Below, in pieces: positions 55,001-60,915 of a stretch of DNA of 64,000 bases; position 1 is the stretch's first letter; every line of letters starts with the position of its first letter. The position numbers and the translations under genes were made by a program. This DNA is from Bacteroidota bacterium (GTDB taxonomy: Bacteria > Bacteroidota > Bacteroidia > Chitinophagales > Chitinophagaceae): NCBI GenBank assembly GCA_018267915.1, contig JAFDXN010000041.1, forward strand, positions 1 to 64,000, given 5' to 3'. The notes under the pieces are model-generated. The model worked only from the letters and a program-made list of their open reading frames with translations, had not been told where the DNA came from and ran no database searches.

Positions 55001-57788
55001 TTGCTGTATAAGTTACAGGCGCTGCGTTCTGGCACACTGGCGATGTACCTGTCAGCGGACCGGTCAAAGTCGGTGTAGCGTTCACTGTCACTGCATAAGT
55101 GCCGTTCTGGCTGCCGCAGGTATTGCTTTCTGTAAGTGTTATGTTACCGCTGGTCGCAGTGCCGCTGAAGTTTACAGTTATACTATTAGTATTATTACCT
55201 GTTATAGTAGCACCCGTACCGGTATAAGCCCATGTATACGTTACACCGGCAACCGAAGGCACAAAGTAGCTGACACCTGTCTGGCCCTGACACACAGATG
55301 CTGTACCTGTAATAGAAAAAGCCGTTGGCGCAGCCGGGTTAACCGTCACCGCCATTGTTATCGGCGCAGTAGTACCGCAAGTATTGGTACCTGTTACGGA
55401 TATAGTACCCGATGTCGCACTTGGGCCAAATGTAAATGCGTTCGTATTTGTAGCCGTTGCATTCGAGAAGCTGGTACCGGTGCCACTATAGCTCCAGTTA
55501 TAAGTAGTGATACCTGTACCGCCCGCTGCAGTAAATGTTACCGGCGCTGCATTTTGGCATACCGGCGATGTACCGCTCAGTGGTCCAGTCAATACCGGTG
55601 TGCTGTTCACGGTCACGGCGAATGTTCCGTTTTGGCTACCGCAGGTATTCGACTCGGTTAGCGTTATGTTACCGCTTGTAGCCGAGGCACCGAAGTTTAC
55701 GGTAATAGTATTAGTATTATTACCTGTAATAGTGGCGCCTGCCCCGGTATATCCCCAGGCATATGTTACGCCTGCCACTGAAGGTACCGAGAAGGTCACA
55801 CCGTTCTGTCCCTGGCACACAGGTGATGTACCCGTGATGCTGAAGGCTACGGGAGCTGCCGGGTTAACCGTAATAGAATAGGTAATCGTTGATGTATTAC
55901 CGCAACTATTCGTACCATATACACTCAGAATACCCGAAGTAGCATTCGGCCCGAAATCCAGGCTGTTGGTACCGGTCGCTGTCGTACTGGAATAGCTCAC
56001 GCCGGTTCCGGTGTAGCTCCAGTTATAAGTGGTAATGTTTGCACCGCCCGCTACGGTATAGCTGGTAGCACCCACGCCCTGGCACACGGTTGCCGATCCC
56101 GAGATCGGCCCGGTTAGCGTCGGCGAGTTGGTAATGGCTACCGCAAAAGTACCGTTCGTACTGCCGCAGGTATTGCTTTCAGTCAATGTAATATTACCAC
56201 TCGTCGCTGTGGGACCGAAGTTTACCGTGATACTATTAGTATTATTACCTGTGATGGTCGCACCGGTTCCGGTATATGCCCATGCATAAGTACTCACAGC
56301 CGGATTTGAAGGCACCGAGAAGGTCACTCCGTTCGTACCCTGGCACACAGGCGAGGTACCATTAATAGTGAAGGCAACCGGCGTAGCAGGATTAACCGTA
56401 ATAGAATAGTTAACAGTCGATGTATTGCCGCAGGCATTGCTGCCATATACACTTAATATACCCGATGTAGCGCTCGGCCCGAAGTTCAAACTGTTCGATC
56501 CCGTAGCAGTCGTATTCGAAAAAGTCACACCCGTTCCGGTATAGCTCCAGTTAAATGTCGTAACATTTGCGTCGCCTGCTACAGTATAAGTTGTAGCACC
56601 CGCGTTCTGGCAAAGTGTCGCAGTACCCGATATAGGTCCGGTCAGCGTAGGCTGCGCGTTCACTACAATAGCGAATGTGCTGGTAGTTGACCCGCACGCA
56701 TTGGTTTCGGTCAGCGATAGCGTGCCGCTGGTCGCTGTATTGCTAAAGTTGATGCTGATCGAATTCGTATTGTTACCCGTAATGTTAGCACCGGTTCCGC
56801 TGTACGACCATGAATAAGTGCTCACGTTCGCATTAGCAGGTACTGAATACGAAACACCATTTTGGCCCTGGCATACAGGCGATGTACCGGATATGCTGAA
56901 GGCCACCGGTGTAGCGGGATTAACCGTAACAGAATAGGTTACTGTAGCCGTCGTGCCGCAGGCATTCGTACCATATACACTTACTGTACCTGATGTCGCG
57001 CTCGGTCCAAAGGTGAATGTGTTAGACGGCGATGCGGTTAGGTTAGAAAATGAAACACCTGTACCGCTATAAGCCCAGTGAAAACTTGTCACGTTGGCAT
57101 CCCCCGCTACAGTATAAGTTGTAGCGCCTGCATTTGCACACAGTACCGCAGTTCCTGACAAAGGACCTGTAAGCGAAGGAAGTGGTTGAACGCTGATCGC
57201 AGTCGAAAGAGTACCCGATGTTCCGCAGGCATTTGAAGCACTTACCTGTAAATTACCGCTTGTAGCAGAGGTCGAGTAAGTAACGGTAACGGAACTGCCT
57301 GAACCTGCAAACGACGCACCCGAACCTGTATAGCTCCATGAATAAGACGTTGCACCCGCAACAGGTGTTACTGAATAGGTTACAGAAGTACCTGCACAAG
57401 GCGATTGGTTTCCGCTGAAGCCTGAAGGTGTGCTTGGAACAGAGGTAACGGTCAGGGGAACTACATTTGAGTAGGGTCCAAAGCCGGTACCATCATCAGC
57501 TGTTGAACGAAACGAGTGACCATTTTGTAAAGCAGCTGCTGTAAAGGTATAAGTTGAGGTACCCGTAGCAACTGTCGACCATGAGACACCATTAAATTCT
57601 TCCCATTGCCAGTTCACCGCACCTGCCGCCGTGTTAGTTAGGGTTACTGATGTCCCTGCACAGACACTAACTGATGTCGGAGTGACCGAACTGGTAATTG
57701 TCGCCTTTGCGATATTCGACAGCGACGCCAACATTACCAACAGCACAAGGAATCGGGAAGGAAGAAAATTACGTAATTGTGTTCTCAT
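43011..57788 (-). CDS. giant T9SS-exported repeat protein, about 4,925 aa
   Basis: A surface protein of 4,925 residues from the ATG at 57788, which begins a signal peptide (SRFLVLLVMLASLSN, cleaved near IAKA); an extra 18 residues upstream in frame are less likely. Numbering below uses the longer frame start at 57842. After one Ig-like domain (48-132) come 47 PKD-like repeats of about 87 residues (133-4241), each with one Trp strand (YTWSYSGTGAT-like) and one conserved Cys pair (VCQG...CGT). Three larger Ig-like modules (4242 to about 4530) and a WSEPGNWACGV beta region follow. The C-terminal sorting domain (LYPNPVTGSEIYVKFEN to IQSIKFNKQ) targets it to the type IX system. It is expected to form a long, disulfide-stapled fibre for adhesion, gliding or biofilm. 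No enzymatic domain was seen. A terminator lies at 42961-42988. The upstream gap 57789-58168 is AT-rich and holds no gene. Confidence 0.93.
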   Translation of the reverse strand: MRTQLRNFLPSRFLVLLVMLASLSNIAKATITSSVTPTSVSVCAGTSVTLTNTAAGAVNWQWEEFNGVSWSTVATGTSTYTFTAAALQNGHSFRSTADDGTGFGPYSNVVPLTVTSVPSTPSGFSGNQSPCAGTSVTYSVTPVAGATSYSWSYTGSGASFAGSGSSVTVTYSTSATSGNLQVSASNACGTSGTLSTAISVQPLPSLTGPLSGTAVLCANAGATTYTVAGDANVTSFHWAYSGTGVSFSNLTASPSNTFTFGPSATSGTVSVYGTNACGTTATVTYSVTVNPATPVAFSISGTSPVCQGQNGVSYSVPANANVSTYSWSYSGTGANITGNNTNSISINFSNTATSGTLSLTETNACGSTTSTFAIVVNAQPTLTGPISGTATLCQNAGATTYTVAGDANVTTFNWSYTGTGVTFSNTTATGSNSLNFGPSATSGILSVYGSNACGNTSTVNYSITVNPATPVAFTINGTSPVCQGTNGVTFSVPSNPAVSTYAWAYTGTGATITGNNTNSITVNFGPTATSGNITLTESNTCGSTNGTFAVAITNSPTLTGPISGSATVCQGVGATSYTVAGGANITTYNWSYTGTGVSYSSTTATGTNSLDFGPNATSGILSVYGTNSCGNTSTITYSITVNPAAPVAFSITGTSPVCQGQNGVTFSVPSVAGVTYAWGYTGAGATITGNNTNTITVNFGASATSGNITLTESNTCGSQNGTFAVTVNSTPVLTGPLSGTSPVCQNAAPVTFTAAGGTGITTYNWSYSGTGTSFSNATATNTNAFTFGPSATSGTISVTGTNTCGTTAPITMAVTVNPAAPTAFSITGTASVCQGQTGVSYFVPSVAGVTYTWAYTGTGATITGNNTNSITVNFSGTATSGNITLTESNTCGSQNGTYAVTVNATPTLTGPLTGTSPVCQNAAPVTYTATGGANITTYNWAYTGTGVSFSNATGTNTNSFTFGPSATSGTISVTGTNTCGTTAPISMAVTVNPAAPVAFTITGTTPVCQGQTGVVFSVPSVAGVTYTWAYTGGGATITGNNTNTISVDFNATATSGNITLTETNSCGSQNGTYAVTVNPAATLTGPLTGTNTVCQNAAPVTYTANGGAGITTYNWSYSGTGVSFSNATATNTNSFTFGPTATSGTITVTGTGACGTTAPITMAITVNPAAPVAFTITGNSNVCQSTTGNVYFVPAVAGVTYTWSYTGTGATINNNNTNSVSIDFNNAATSGTLQLTETNACGTQSNTFAITVGGSPTLTGPLTGTNPVCQNAGVVTYTATGGANITSYTWAYSGTGVSFSNTTATNTNNFTFGPSATSGTLSVYGTSTCGTSPTLTMAINVNPAAPNAFAITGTTPVCQGQTGVSYSVPADPNVTTWTWAYTGSGATINNNNTHAVTIDFSNTATAGNVTLTATNTCGTQNGTFAVAVNQLPTLAGPLSGTNPVCQGVGATTYTVAGGANITTYNWAYTGTGVSFSNTTAANNNSFNIGASATSGTISVTGTNACGTTAAVTLPLVVNPSAPVAFTITGTPSLCAPANNVAYSVPANANVNTYNWTYSGTGATISGNGTNAITINFAANATSGTLQLDETNFCGTTSNTYAITVTGTPATPGAIAGTTAPCQGSTGNGYSVAAVAGATTYTWTYSGTGATINGNGTNSVTIDFDNTATSGTLSVTAGNACGTSAASTLALSMQPGAFQPGNFTTSSTTVCAGASANYVVPNVIGATYNWTYSGTGASISGQGTNAVTVTFANNATSGTLSVTATTVCGTSAPRSIGVTITPIPSTPASFLSSSATVCQGQSGVSYAVTPDPAATSYLWSYSGSGATINGNGSSVTIDFNNTATSGTLSVSSVNACGTSSALTMAITVTPLPAQPGAIAGNAAPCQGTLGVAYSVTNDPNIVTYNWSYSGTGATIGGAGNSITIDFANNATSGTLTVTGTNTCGTSVARTLTINVSPLPTQPGNFTASSNTVCQGQTGVLYTVPNVAGNTYTWTYSGSGVTGLGSTTNSATLDFSATATSGTLSVTTTNACGTSTARTLAITVNSVPATPGAITGTTPVCAGANGVSYSIAAVPTATSYTWSYSGTGATINGTGTSITISFANNATSGTLSVTANNTCGSSTASTLAITVTPIPSQPSAIAGTNPVCAGTNGNVYTVTNDPNATSYTWSYSGAGATLTGTTNSVSIDFSASATSGVLTVTANNACGTSTAQTSNITVTPLPSQPGAFTQGTPTVCQGQNGVVYTVPNDPSVTYTWTYTVGTGATISGTGNSVSINFSNTATSGILNVTATNACGTSTARTMNITVNPLPTAPGAITGSTTVCQGQNGVAYSVTNDPTVTYTWSYTGSGGNITGNGNSILISFSNTATSGDVTVTATNACGTSTATTLTVTVNPLPNQPSVISGSTTACAGSNGNAYSVTADPTITTYNWSYTGLGATVVGAGNAITVNFANNATSGDLTVTGTNTCGTSIARTLHITINPQPNTPSAITGAATVCEGSNGNVYSVTNDPSVTYTWTYSGGGATINGSGSTVTIDFAVGATAGTLSVTATNGCGTSTASTLNITVNPIPAAPGAISGNATACAGSLGNAYSVTNVAGTTYNWTYSGTGATITGNGTSAISINFTNNATGGTLSVTATTACGTSTASTLAITINPLPAQPSVITGPTPVCQGTNGNTYSVTNDPTVTYTWTYSGAGATLTPAGNTVSINYSATATSGTLTVTATDINGCGTTTRTKSITINPLPAVPGTPVGTTPVCQGQNGVLYTVLNDPTVTSYTWSYSGTGATINAVGNNASINFSATATGGNLTVTATNACGTSAPSNPLAITVNSLPTTPGAITGTSPVCQGQNGVAYSVPLDPTVTYTWSYSGTGATINGSTNAITINFSNTATSGNLSVIASNGCGTSSPSTFTILVNPLPNQPAAFSVFTDSVCAGTNGVVYTVPNDPSVTYNWNYSGGGATINGTGNSVTVDYSLAATSGTLSVTATNTCGTSIARTRNITIKPLPVTPGAITGLATVCQGQNGVVYSVTNDPTVTYTWTYSGTGVVMNAVGNTVTINYGVTATSGTLSVTATNSCGTTTPSTLAITVNPLPSQPSNITGTSPVCQGQTGVAYSVTPDPTVTYTWTYSGTGATINGTTDAVTVDFSNTATSGTLSVTATAINGCGTSIASNFPIQVNPLPAQPAAFITSSATVCQGQNGVVYTVPNDPTVTYTWTYSGTGATIAGSGNSVALTFSNTATSGTLSVTANNACGVSTARTIAITVNPLPTTPGAITGTTPVCQGDINVAYSVTNDPTVTYNWSYSGLNTSIVGSGNAIGLTFGTNATSGTLSVTATNACGTSSASTMAITVNPLPLQPSTITGPATVCQGQTGVSYQVLNDPTITSYTWTYSGTGATITGTTNAVTINFSNTATSGNLTVIANNSCGASLARVMAITVNPLPNQPAAFVTSTNPVCQGQSSVIYEVPDDPTVTYTWTYSGTGATITGTGHLVSIDFSNSATSGNLNVTATNGCGTSIPRTLAITVNPLPANPGAFTAGPVAVCQGQNGVTYTVPAAANATSYSWSYSGTGATFPASTVTPTVNINFSTVATSGTLSVVGVNACGTSLVARTIAITVNPLPLKPDDFTASNDTVCQGQNGVVYTVPNVAGNTYTWTYSGTGVTGFNTTNSVSLNFSNTATSGTLSVTTTNGCGTSQARTLAIQVNTLPTQPSVITGLTTVCQAQSNVLYSVTNVPTVTSYTWTYSGTGAVITGTGSNVSINFAANATSGTLSVIANNACGASTARTLAITVNPIPAQPSTITGLATVCQGATQTYSVTNVPGTTYSWNYTGTGVTGFGTGSSVNLTFSATATAGTLSVTANTACGQSIPRTLNITVNPLPQVPGNFTIMSNQVCQGQNNVVYQVPLDITVTAYNWSYTGGVGATITTVPPNNTANVNFSNTATSGTIQVTATNGCGTSAARTVAVTVNPLPNQPAAFTTSTAVVCQGQNGVVYTVPNDPTVTYTWSYSGTGATILNSNTNTATVNFATNATSGTLSVIAHNNCGNSTARTINITVNPLPNEPLPFTNSTATVCQGQTGVIYTVPLDPTVTYTWSYSGTGATITGVGNSVSINYSNTATSGLLSVTATNGCGVSTPLTLYVTVKPLPVQPGAITGPTPVCQGDQYQTYSVPYDSSVSYTWQYSGTGATILGTGNLVVIDFSTTATSGTLSVTATALNGCGTTAPSTLAITVNQLPRVTSSPVNAVVCEGFDTSFTMTATGTGLVYQWQVDSTGTGFVDIVNNATYAGATTDSLHITAPTASMNGFKYRAFVSGTCYPGDTTGVAILTVNTSPVLTSQPVNTIVCAGSNASFSVGATGTALTYQWEVNDGTGWANVPAAAPYSGVNSATLNITAATAGMNGYQYRVIVSGTCAPSQTSGAAFLNVNFPPIITIEPSATTVTCANAPADISVVAIGANLAYQWQVNNGTGWANINNPTLYTGVNSATLHINAVGPTMSGFQYRVIVSGACAPPDTSNASTVSNQTQVQWTGLVNTHWSEPGNWACGVLPTATTVVTITATVPNMPEVDIPTAICDSLIIDPGAKVSFIGTGNVLEIKGSIVNNGTFDASLGEVRETGNGTQSIPGGSYAIIRLNGSGDKMINANTTVTQNLVLTNGYMTIGNSDLTIATTGTIMGGNTASFVVTNGTGRLINTNIGLGGRVGAVLFPVGTASTSYTPLTMINLGTADDFMVNVLDGIYSAYVNNVPSGPSLTSDAVGKTWILDEANPGGSNVVLTLQWNSADELPGFNRSECFLSHYTAPNWTPGTTGPAFGSDPYSVTLSGITTFSPFGVGSAGSPLVVGNVTGNDNDDVMTLYPNPVTGSEIYVKFENAPKGDVVIRIMDMQGKVIAENKVNTNQYPGGVIPVKIEDLAHGAYMMQMADKNNRPIQSIKFNKQ
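45120..57446 (-). repeat. 47 tandem PKD-like coding repeats
   Basis: Counting by eye, 47 imperfect repeats of 85-91 codons occupy this stretch, each bounded by an NPxPxxP-like linker and ending xxxITV. Repeats 2-17 (52977-57188) alternate between two types, giving eight super-repeats of about 176 codons: an LTGPLSGT type and an AFTITGTxPVCQG type. Repeats 33-39 (47232-49055) follow a three-type cycle: QPAAF, TPGAITG, QPSxITG. At DNA level, strings like GGCAGCGGGTTCACTGT recur at repeat boundaries. Repeats differ from each other, so a simple assembly collapse is less likely, but the exact number could still be wrong. Confidence 0.85.
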
Positions 57789-58168
57789 AAGTCTTTTCGT
57801 TAAGCTTAACTGCACTTTGGGTGCGTTATTAACAAATATCATTCAGACGTTTTTTACTAATTGCATTTATACACTATACCCCATGCGAATACACTATGTG
57901 CACTCACTGGAATACGCGTATGTTACGGCACAAAATAATACACCTTTTAAAGATTTACAATAGCACTAATACAATACTTCGTAAAAAGTAACCCCCAAAG
58001 CAGCATTTTATTTATTATGATTAAAATAATTTTCGTTAGAAATTGACTAGTAGCCCCTTACGTAATCGATTTTGATTTCAGGTCTTTATTTTTCTTGTAC
58101 TTTTTTCTACCCTATATATTAAAAAAGACGTATTTATGCATTAATATTTATCCTAACTGTCCTAAAGC

Positions 58169-59206
58169 CTAGTATCCGAAATTCCGGTACCGTCCGTCGA
58201 ACAGGAAGTCCTTATCGCTCAATGTTTGCAGGAAAGCAATGATATTATTTTTATCCTCCTCGCTCAGCTTCATCCTTTTTTTTAACTGCCTCGCCAGCGT
58301 CGGGCTGTTCACTATTCCATTGGTGTAATGCTCCAGCACCTGCTTCAGGGTGCCAAATCGCCCGTCATGCATATAGGGGTAAGAATTCACTATGTTTCGT
58401 AAAGAAGGAACTTTGAACTTAAGCGAATCCGCCGGGTCACGGCTGATCTTCATCCTTCCATAGTCGTTCAATTCAGTATCCACGGTCAATCCATTATTCT
58501 CAAACGAGCCATTTGTAAACAATGGCTCCGCATGGCAACTGCTGCAGTGCTGACGGAACAGTTTTAGCCCCTTCAATTCTGCCTCGCTCATTTCCCCGCC
58601 CGGCTCATGCCTCATATACTTGTCATATTTCGAGTTGTAAGATTCCAGCATCACCATGAATTGCGCAAGGGCTTTAAGCACCCGCTGCCCTGTCACCAGG
58701 CTATCGCCAAATGCCGAATAAAAAAGCGGCCTATACAGGGCCGATCGATTGAGTTTAGTTACGATGTTCTCCAGCTTATTATCCATTTCCACCGGGTTGG
58801 TAATGGGGTTCAGTGGTTGCACCTCCAGGTTGTTCACACCCCCATCCCACATAAAAGAACTGCCCCATGCGAGGTTAAAAAGCGTCAGCGAATTGCGTGT
58901 GCCTTTCAAGCCGTTAATGCCATGGCTCAGGCTATGGTCCACATGCGTAAAACCTGAAAATTGAGTATGACAGCTAGCGCACGAAGTAGAGCTGTCGCGC
59001 GACAAAACCGGGTCGAAGAACAATCTTTTTCCAAGATTAAAACCCGCTTTGGTGACCTGATTTTTCGAGAAGTCATAATGTGGCTGGGGCCAGCCCGGTG
59101 GCACCACGAAATGTATATCCTCATCCGGGTCAGGACAAAATCCAAACGAAGCAGCAAGCATCATCCCGCCCAACACAAACAAGAAAAAATATACAACCCA
59201 CCTCAT
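58169..59206 (-). CDS. di-heme MauG/MbnH-like cytochrome c peroxidase family protein
   Basis: A 345-residue exported di-heme protein, paralogous to the one at 7126. The N-terminus is a signal sequence or membrane anchor. Heme motifs are CASCH at residues 76-80 and CSSCH at 221-225. The shared blocks are FFDPVLSRDSSTS, LFNLAWGSSFMWDG and PSLRNIVNSYPYMHDGRF. The family covers peroxidases and MauG/MbnH enzymes that oxidise residues of a partner protein. It directly follows an MbnP-like gene by 80 bp on the same strand, matching the known MbnP/MbnH gene pairing, so partner-protein maturation is the favoured role. It is the last gene of the ECF operon. Confidence 0.87.
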   Translation of the reverse strand: MRWVVYFFLFVLGGMMLAASFGFCPDPDEDIHFVVPPGWPQPHYDFSKNQVTKAGFNLGKRLFFDPVLSRDSSTSCASCHTQFSGFTHVDHSLSHGINGLKGTRNSLTLFNLAWGSSFMWDGGVNNLEVQPLNPITNPVEMDNKLENIVTKLNRSALYRPLFYSAFGDSLVTGQRVLKALAQFMVMLESYNSKYDKYMRHEPGGEMSEAELKGLKLFRQHCSSCHAEPLFTNGSFENNGLTVDTELNDYGRMKISRDPADSLKFKVPSLRNIVNSYPYMHDGRFGTLKQVLEHYTNGIVNSPTLARQLKKRMKLSEEDKNNIIAFLQTLSDKDFLFDGRYRNFGY

Positions 59207-59228
59207 TCATTTTCATTTTTTCTCGCGT

Positions 59229-59250
59229 CATTGCGAGGTACGAAGCAATG
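59229..59250. repeat. short palindromic dispersed-type repeat
   Basis: CATTGC (59229-59234) and GCAATG (59245-59250) flank a 10-nt loop GAGGTACGAA. The string TCATTGCGAGGTACGAAGCAATG is a well-known style of REP-like intergenic repeat found in many bacterial genomes. It sits between the MbnP-like and MauG-like genes of the ECF operon and could modulate relative expression. Only one copy was noticed in the window. Confidence 0.55.
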
Positions 59251-59286
59251 TCACGTTAACGCTATTACTCAGGCGCACGATGAACT

Positions 59287-59997
59287 CTAATAAACACTCA
59301 GCATATCCGCATAGTTATCGGCCACCCTCATCGCATCCTTACAAGGCATGTTTACTTCGTTCATCTTCGCCAGGTCCACCGTCTCAGGATTCTTAAACCA
59401 CTCTGCTGCATTCGCTTTCAGGTGCAGCACACTTTCTTTTCCTGCTTCTATTTTCAACCCGGGTGTATATAGCTCCACCGCTCTTGCTGCATTGTTAGGT
59501 GGCAGGTAGCCGCCTATATGAAATTCAAACGCGTGATGCAGCGTCTTACAAACTTTGCTCCTCCCCTGCAGTTTGGTCATGATGTAACCGGTATTCCACG
59601 CCCAATACATCCCCTTCACTGGGTCCAGGTCGCCGCCATTAGCCCCGCTCACATTCGCCATGCTGTCCACTCCTATCAACAATGTGAAATTATAATAAGC
59701 GCCCGCCGGTATATTTTTTATCACAAAGGTTTGTGTGCTCTTGTCGCCTGCATCCACCAGGTGGTAGCTTTGCTGCTCCCCCCATATCATTTCGTGGTTG
59801 TGAAACCTGAGTTTACTCAAATAAAACTTGAATTCATCAATATAGAGGCTATCGCCGTGCGCATCCACATACGCTTTATTCTCCAGTTGCAACGGCGCTT
59901 GGTCAAATACAGGCTCCACAACTATCTTGAGACTGCCATCTTGCGCCAAACAAAAGAAAGACAAAGAGATAAATAAAAATGTCAGGAAATTTCTCAT
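59287..59997 (-). CDS. MbnP-like copper-binding protein
   Basis: A 236-residue exported protein; ATG at 59997 begins the signal peptide ending in FCLAQ. The family is recognised from LKIVVEPVFDQAPLQLEN, DEFKFYLSKLRF, and above all from GMYWAWNTGYIMTKLQG at residues 129-145 and FEFHIGGY at 157-164. In studied MbnP proteins a Trp is converted to kynurenine by the di-heme enzyme MbnH and contributes to copper binding. The Trp residues at 132 and 134 here are the obvious candidates. The gene is between the metal-sensor-like protein (11-bp gap) and the MauG/MbnH-like gene. Confidence 0.82.
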   Translation of the reverse strand: MRNFLTFLFISLSFFCLAQDGSLKIVVEPVFDQAPLQLENKAYVDAHGDSLYIDEFKFYLSKLRFHNHEMIWGEQQSYHLVDAGDKSTQTFVIKNIPAGAYYNFTLLIGVDSMANVSGANGGDLDPVKGMYWAWNTGYIMTKLQGRSKVCKTLHHAFEFHIGGYLPPNNAARAVELYTPGLKIEAGKESVLHLKANAAEWFKNPETVDLAKMNEVNMPCKDAMRVADNYADMLSVY

Positions 59998-60008
59998 GGT
60001 AAGGCACA

Positions 60009-60563
60009 CTAGCGTTGCGGTGGGGGTGGTCCTTGCTCTTCACCTGCGCTGGCTCCCTCGGGGCCGCGTTGCTCTGTTTCCTTTGACGAATGATGTTGCC
60101 TTGACATTACACGCAGCACATCATCTATGATCTCGTCAAAACCCGCCTTCTGCTTGTCATCGCACAGCGCCCGTACCTGCCTGAAGTGGCGGTAAGTTAC
60201 AAACTCCATTTGCTTCTGGTTATTTCCTATCGCATTGCCTATCGAGTCGATCCTGCCGCTATCCGCAGCCTCAGGATGTTTCAGCATATCAAAATACTGC
60301 TTTCTCAATTCCTGTCCTTCACGCTGCAGCGTCATTATGGAGTCATGGTGTCTTTCACGGAGCACATCAAACTCCTTCGTCTGCGCGTCCGTGAAGTGCA
60401 GCTTGCCCTGTATCATTTCATTAGGCCTTTCACCGCCGCCCATGCGCGCACCGTCGGGTCCATGCAGCGCAGCTGGTCTAAACCACATTGTTGCAAGCAG
60501 CCCCAGGTTCAGCAACACTAGGATGGCTACTGTCCACTTCCATATGCCGGGTACTTTGTTCAC
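60009..60563 (-). CDS. periplasmic heavy-metal-sensor-like protein (CnrX/CpxP/Spy-type)
   Basis: A 184-residue membrane-anchored periplasmic protein. One N-terminal helix (VAILVLLNLGLLATMWF) is followed by a helical hairpin domain: HFTDAQTKEFDVLRERHHDS, GQELRKQYFDMLKH, and YRHFRQVRALCDDKQKAGFDEIIDDV. These are characteristic of the Spy/CpxP/CnrX (heavy-metal resistance) superfamily. Its several His and Met residues could bind metal. The C-terminus is Glu/Gly/Pro-rich. It lies 13 bp after the anti-sigma gene, the same order as in CnrYXH-type nickel/cobalt sensing systems. Confidence 0.82.
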   Translation of the reverse strand: MNKVPGIWKWTVAILVLLNLGLLATMWFRPAALHGPDGARMGGGERPNEMIQGKLHFTDAQTKEFDVLRERHHDSIMTLQREGQELRKQYFDMLKHPEAADSGRIDSIGNAIGNNQKQMEFVTYRHFRQVRALCDDKQKAGFDEIIDDVLRVMSRQHHSSKETEQRGPEGASAGEEQGPPPPQR

Positions 60564-60576
60564 TTTATAATGGATC

Positions 60577-60885
60577 TTAATAACTATAAATGGTTTGTGT
60601 GCTCATTTCAGGCACCAGGCTATTGATCGCCGCCGCCGCCTGCGCCTTCTTTTCATGGGCTATTTTATTTACGATGGCAACACCGTTCACTGCCAGCAAA
60701 GCAACCAGTGCCATCGCCCACCCCCAGGCCATTTTTTTGCCGGCCACCGGCACAGTCTCGCTTCCCCGCTCCATCTTGTACTTTATCTTCTCATACAGGA
60801 ATGGATTGCCCGCCGGGCGCTGAATGCCGTCAGTGCTGCCCATCACCTCGTTTATCCATTGCTCTTTGTCCTGTACCTGTTTCAT
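60577..60885 (-). CDS. putative membrane anti-sigma factor, 102 aa
   Basis: A 102-residue protein with one membrane helix (WGWAMALVALLAVNGVAIV, about residues 54-72). The cytoplasmic N-terminal part includes EQWINEVMGSTDGIQRPAGN and KIKYKMERG, of the kind seen in short sigma-binding anti-sigma domains. The periplasmic tail is only about 28 residues. The gene lies 30 bp after the ECF sigma gene and 13 bp before the CnrX-like gene. The role is inferred from position and topology. Confidence 0.7.
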   Translation of the reverse strand: MKQVQDKEQWINEVMGSTDGIQRPAGNPFLYEKIKYKMERGSETVPVAGKKMAWGWAMALVALLAVNGVAIVNKIAHEKKAQAAAAINSLVPEMSTQTIYSY

Positions 60886-60915
60886 ACCTTACGTAAATTT
60901 AGACGTTCACTTGTT

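Noticed and set aside
43014..55881. Many plus-strand open frames of 60-250 codons opposite the giant gene
   Set aside because: They are mirror frames created by the repetitive, Thr/Ser/Gly-biased coding sequence. They repeat the same shadow pattern from module to module, and none has a recognisable domain.
45120..57446. Periodic repeats as a non-coding array or CRISPR
   Set aside because: The repeats lie in one uninterrupted reading frame, vary mainly as a protein would, and keep Cys and Trp positions.
58169..60563. A methanobactin biosynthesis cluster
   Set aside because: There is no MbnB/MbnC-like enzyme or precursor peptide near the MbnP/MauG pair.
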